Origin: Site-B1 sp963722665
Lineage (GTDB): Bacteria > Bacteroidota > Bacteroidia > Flavobacteriales > Flavobacteriaceae
Length of the DNA: 64,000 nucleotides
Reading direction: 5' to 3'
NCBI GenBank assembly: GCA_963722665.1
Contig: CAVRNW010000024.1
Span: 26,121-90,120, forward strand
Shown: piece after piece, positions 63,300 through 64,000 of the stretch
Numbering within the stretch: position 1 is the stretch's first letter
How the letters are laid out: each line of letters begins with the position of its first letter
Program-made: the position numbers and the translations under genes
The notes under the pieces: model-generated
Told to the model about the DNA's origin: nothing
Databases searched by the model: none
What the model saw: the letters and a program-made list of their open reading frames with translations, nothing else

Positions 63300-64000
63300 T
63301 CAATAATAAACGTTCCAGGTTCCAAATTCTTTTTTATTCTTTAAACTCTGTTCTATAAATTTAAAATCATCTCTAAATTTATCACGTTTCCTCATTATTA
63401 AAACTGAATTGGAATCTAATAGTGTTTGCGTCCGTTTCTTACCAGATGCTGTTTTTATATCAATCAGGTTATTTTCCCAATTAGAATCAGTTTCAAATTG
63501 TGTTTCTCTTTGTACTGTATTATGTCCATAATTTAATGTAATGACATTCTTATCGGAATAAAACTCTGCGGAGGCCAACAGGTAATTGAAAACAAGAATA
63601 TTGTCAGTTTCATCTAAATTAGTATTTATAAATTGAATTGCTTCTTTTGGAGAATTTAAAACTGATTCATTTTGTATCAAAAATTGGGTACCTGAAACAA
63701 GTATGGTACATCCTAATATGAATCCTAATAAAGCTGTTTTTAGTGGTTTGATGGAGAATCTTTTTTTATAGGCAAAAATGGAGCAAACTATTGAGACCAG
63801 AGTTATAATAATTGCCGTTATGAAATTAAATTTAAAATCAATATTCAAAAAGCCAATACCAATAATTCCGGTTAAGAAAACAATGATAATGATCAAAATA
63901 GATTTATTATAAATTATTAGTGATTTTAAAGATGTATTGTAAAGTATTTTGGAAGAAACAACTGCCACAAAACCAAAAAGAGGTAGCACATATAGAATGA
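63300..64000 (-). CDS. C-terminal part of a membrane protein, probably GT39-like glycosyltransferase (5' end outside window)
   Basis: The frame is open to the right edge, so the N-terminus is missing; about 233 residues are seen. Several membrane segments (FVAVVSSKILY, IIIIVFLTGIIGIGFL, IITLVSIVCSIFAY) are followed by a soluble domain (LLASAEFYSDKNVITLNYGH to GTWNVYY). The layout matches the C-terminal part of the ArnT-like protein at 60316, but no signature motif lies in the visible piece. It lies about 50 bp upstream of the GT2 gene on the same strand. Confidence 0.65.
   Translation of the reverse strand, partial: ILYVLPLFGFVAVVSSKILYNTSLKSLIIYNKSILIIIIVFLTGIIGIGFLNIDFKFNFITAIIITLVSIVCSIFAYKKRFSIKPLKTALLGFILGCTILVSGTQFLIQNESVLNSPKEAIQFINTNLDETDNILVFNYLLASAEFYSDKNVITLNYGHNTVQRETQFETDSNWENNLIDIKTASGKKRTQTLLDSNSVLIMRKRDKFRDDFKFIEQSLKNKKEFGTWNVYY

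Noticed and set aside
1..64000. tRNA, rRNA, prophage or IS elements
   Set aside because: Intergenic gaps were read for cloverleaf arms, transposase motifs and terminal repeats; nothing convincing was found.

Overview
The window is an AT-rich stretch of a Bacteroidota chromosome, almost certainly Flavobacteriaceae. Evidence: type IX secretion system (T9SS) cargo with both type B (gliding-motility-type) and type A C-terminal sorting signals, a PorP/SprF outer-membrane protein, the ribosomal order rpmB-rpmG-DUF4295-ftsY, a BshC bacillithiol enzyme, DUF4369 and CarboxypepD_reg-like envelope proteins, and repeated promoter boxes of the Bacteroidota type TAnnTTTG. Genus cannot be fixed from the sequence.

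Layout. 1-6.6 kb: C-terminal part of a very large secreted repeat protein (19 calcium-loop motifs at 138-bp spacing), followed by PorP/SprF and an OmpA-family protein, a typical T9SS surface cassette. 6.6-8.9 kb: idi, a QueD-like gene, manA and a small conserved gene. 8.9-15.5 kb, mostly minus strand: DUF4369 lipoprotein, DUF819 membrane protein, an RHH/DUF4177/SPFH operon, a secreted hydrolase, AlkB-like, DoxX-like and MOSC genes. 15.6-24.5 kb: DMT transporter, a PadR-controlled membrane-module operon, VanX-type dipeptidase, cupin, NYN-domain protein, htpG, S9 peptidase. 24.7-31 kb: KAS III, CoA-binding protein, Na+/solute symporter, recR, glycosyltransferase, 2-oxoacid dehydrogenase E2. 31-38 kb: exonuclease, FAH hydrolase, Hpt protein, cinA, rpmB, rpmG, DUF4295, ftsY, SRPBCC, rimO. 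38-51 kb: envelope protein, bshC, PLP decarboxylase, guaA, LysM/PBP protein, DUF922, DUF3820, pyrG, yidC, YwqK-like protein. 51-57 kb: fasciclin lipoprotein (badly frame-broken) and a truncated fasciclin copy, mnmA, a T9SS subtilase, nitronate monooxygenase. 57-64 kb: DMT and MATE transporters, PAP2 phosphatase and an Arn-like polyprenyl-sugar/lipid A-type membrane glycosylation cluster.

Most of the window is ordinary core genome. What stands out: (1) the near-identical 46-residue calcium-loop repeat array; (2) at least seven genes, including the normally essential yidC and conserved mnmA and rimO, broken by about twenty small indels that are mostly +1 and often an extra G just before an A, which looks like systematic sequence error rather than biology; (3) a PadR operon with a perfect palindromic operator and a tandem partial duplication of a GldL-like membrane module; (4) five genes whose promoter -7 box ends only 2-4 nt before the start codon, predicting leaderless mRNAs; (5) several small genes of 50-58 codons (DUF4177, the duplicated membrane module, DUF4295). 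I found no CRISPR array, tRNA, rRNA, phage or insertion sequence.
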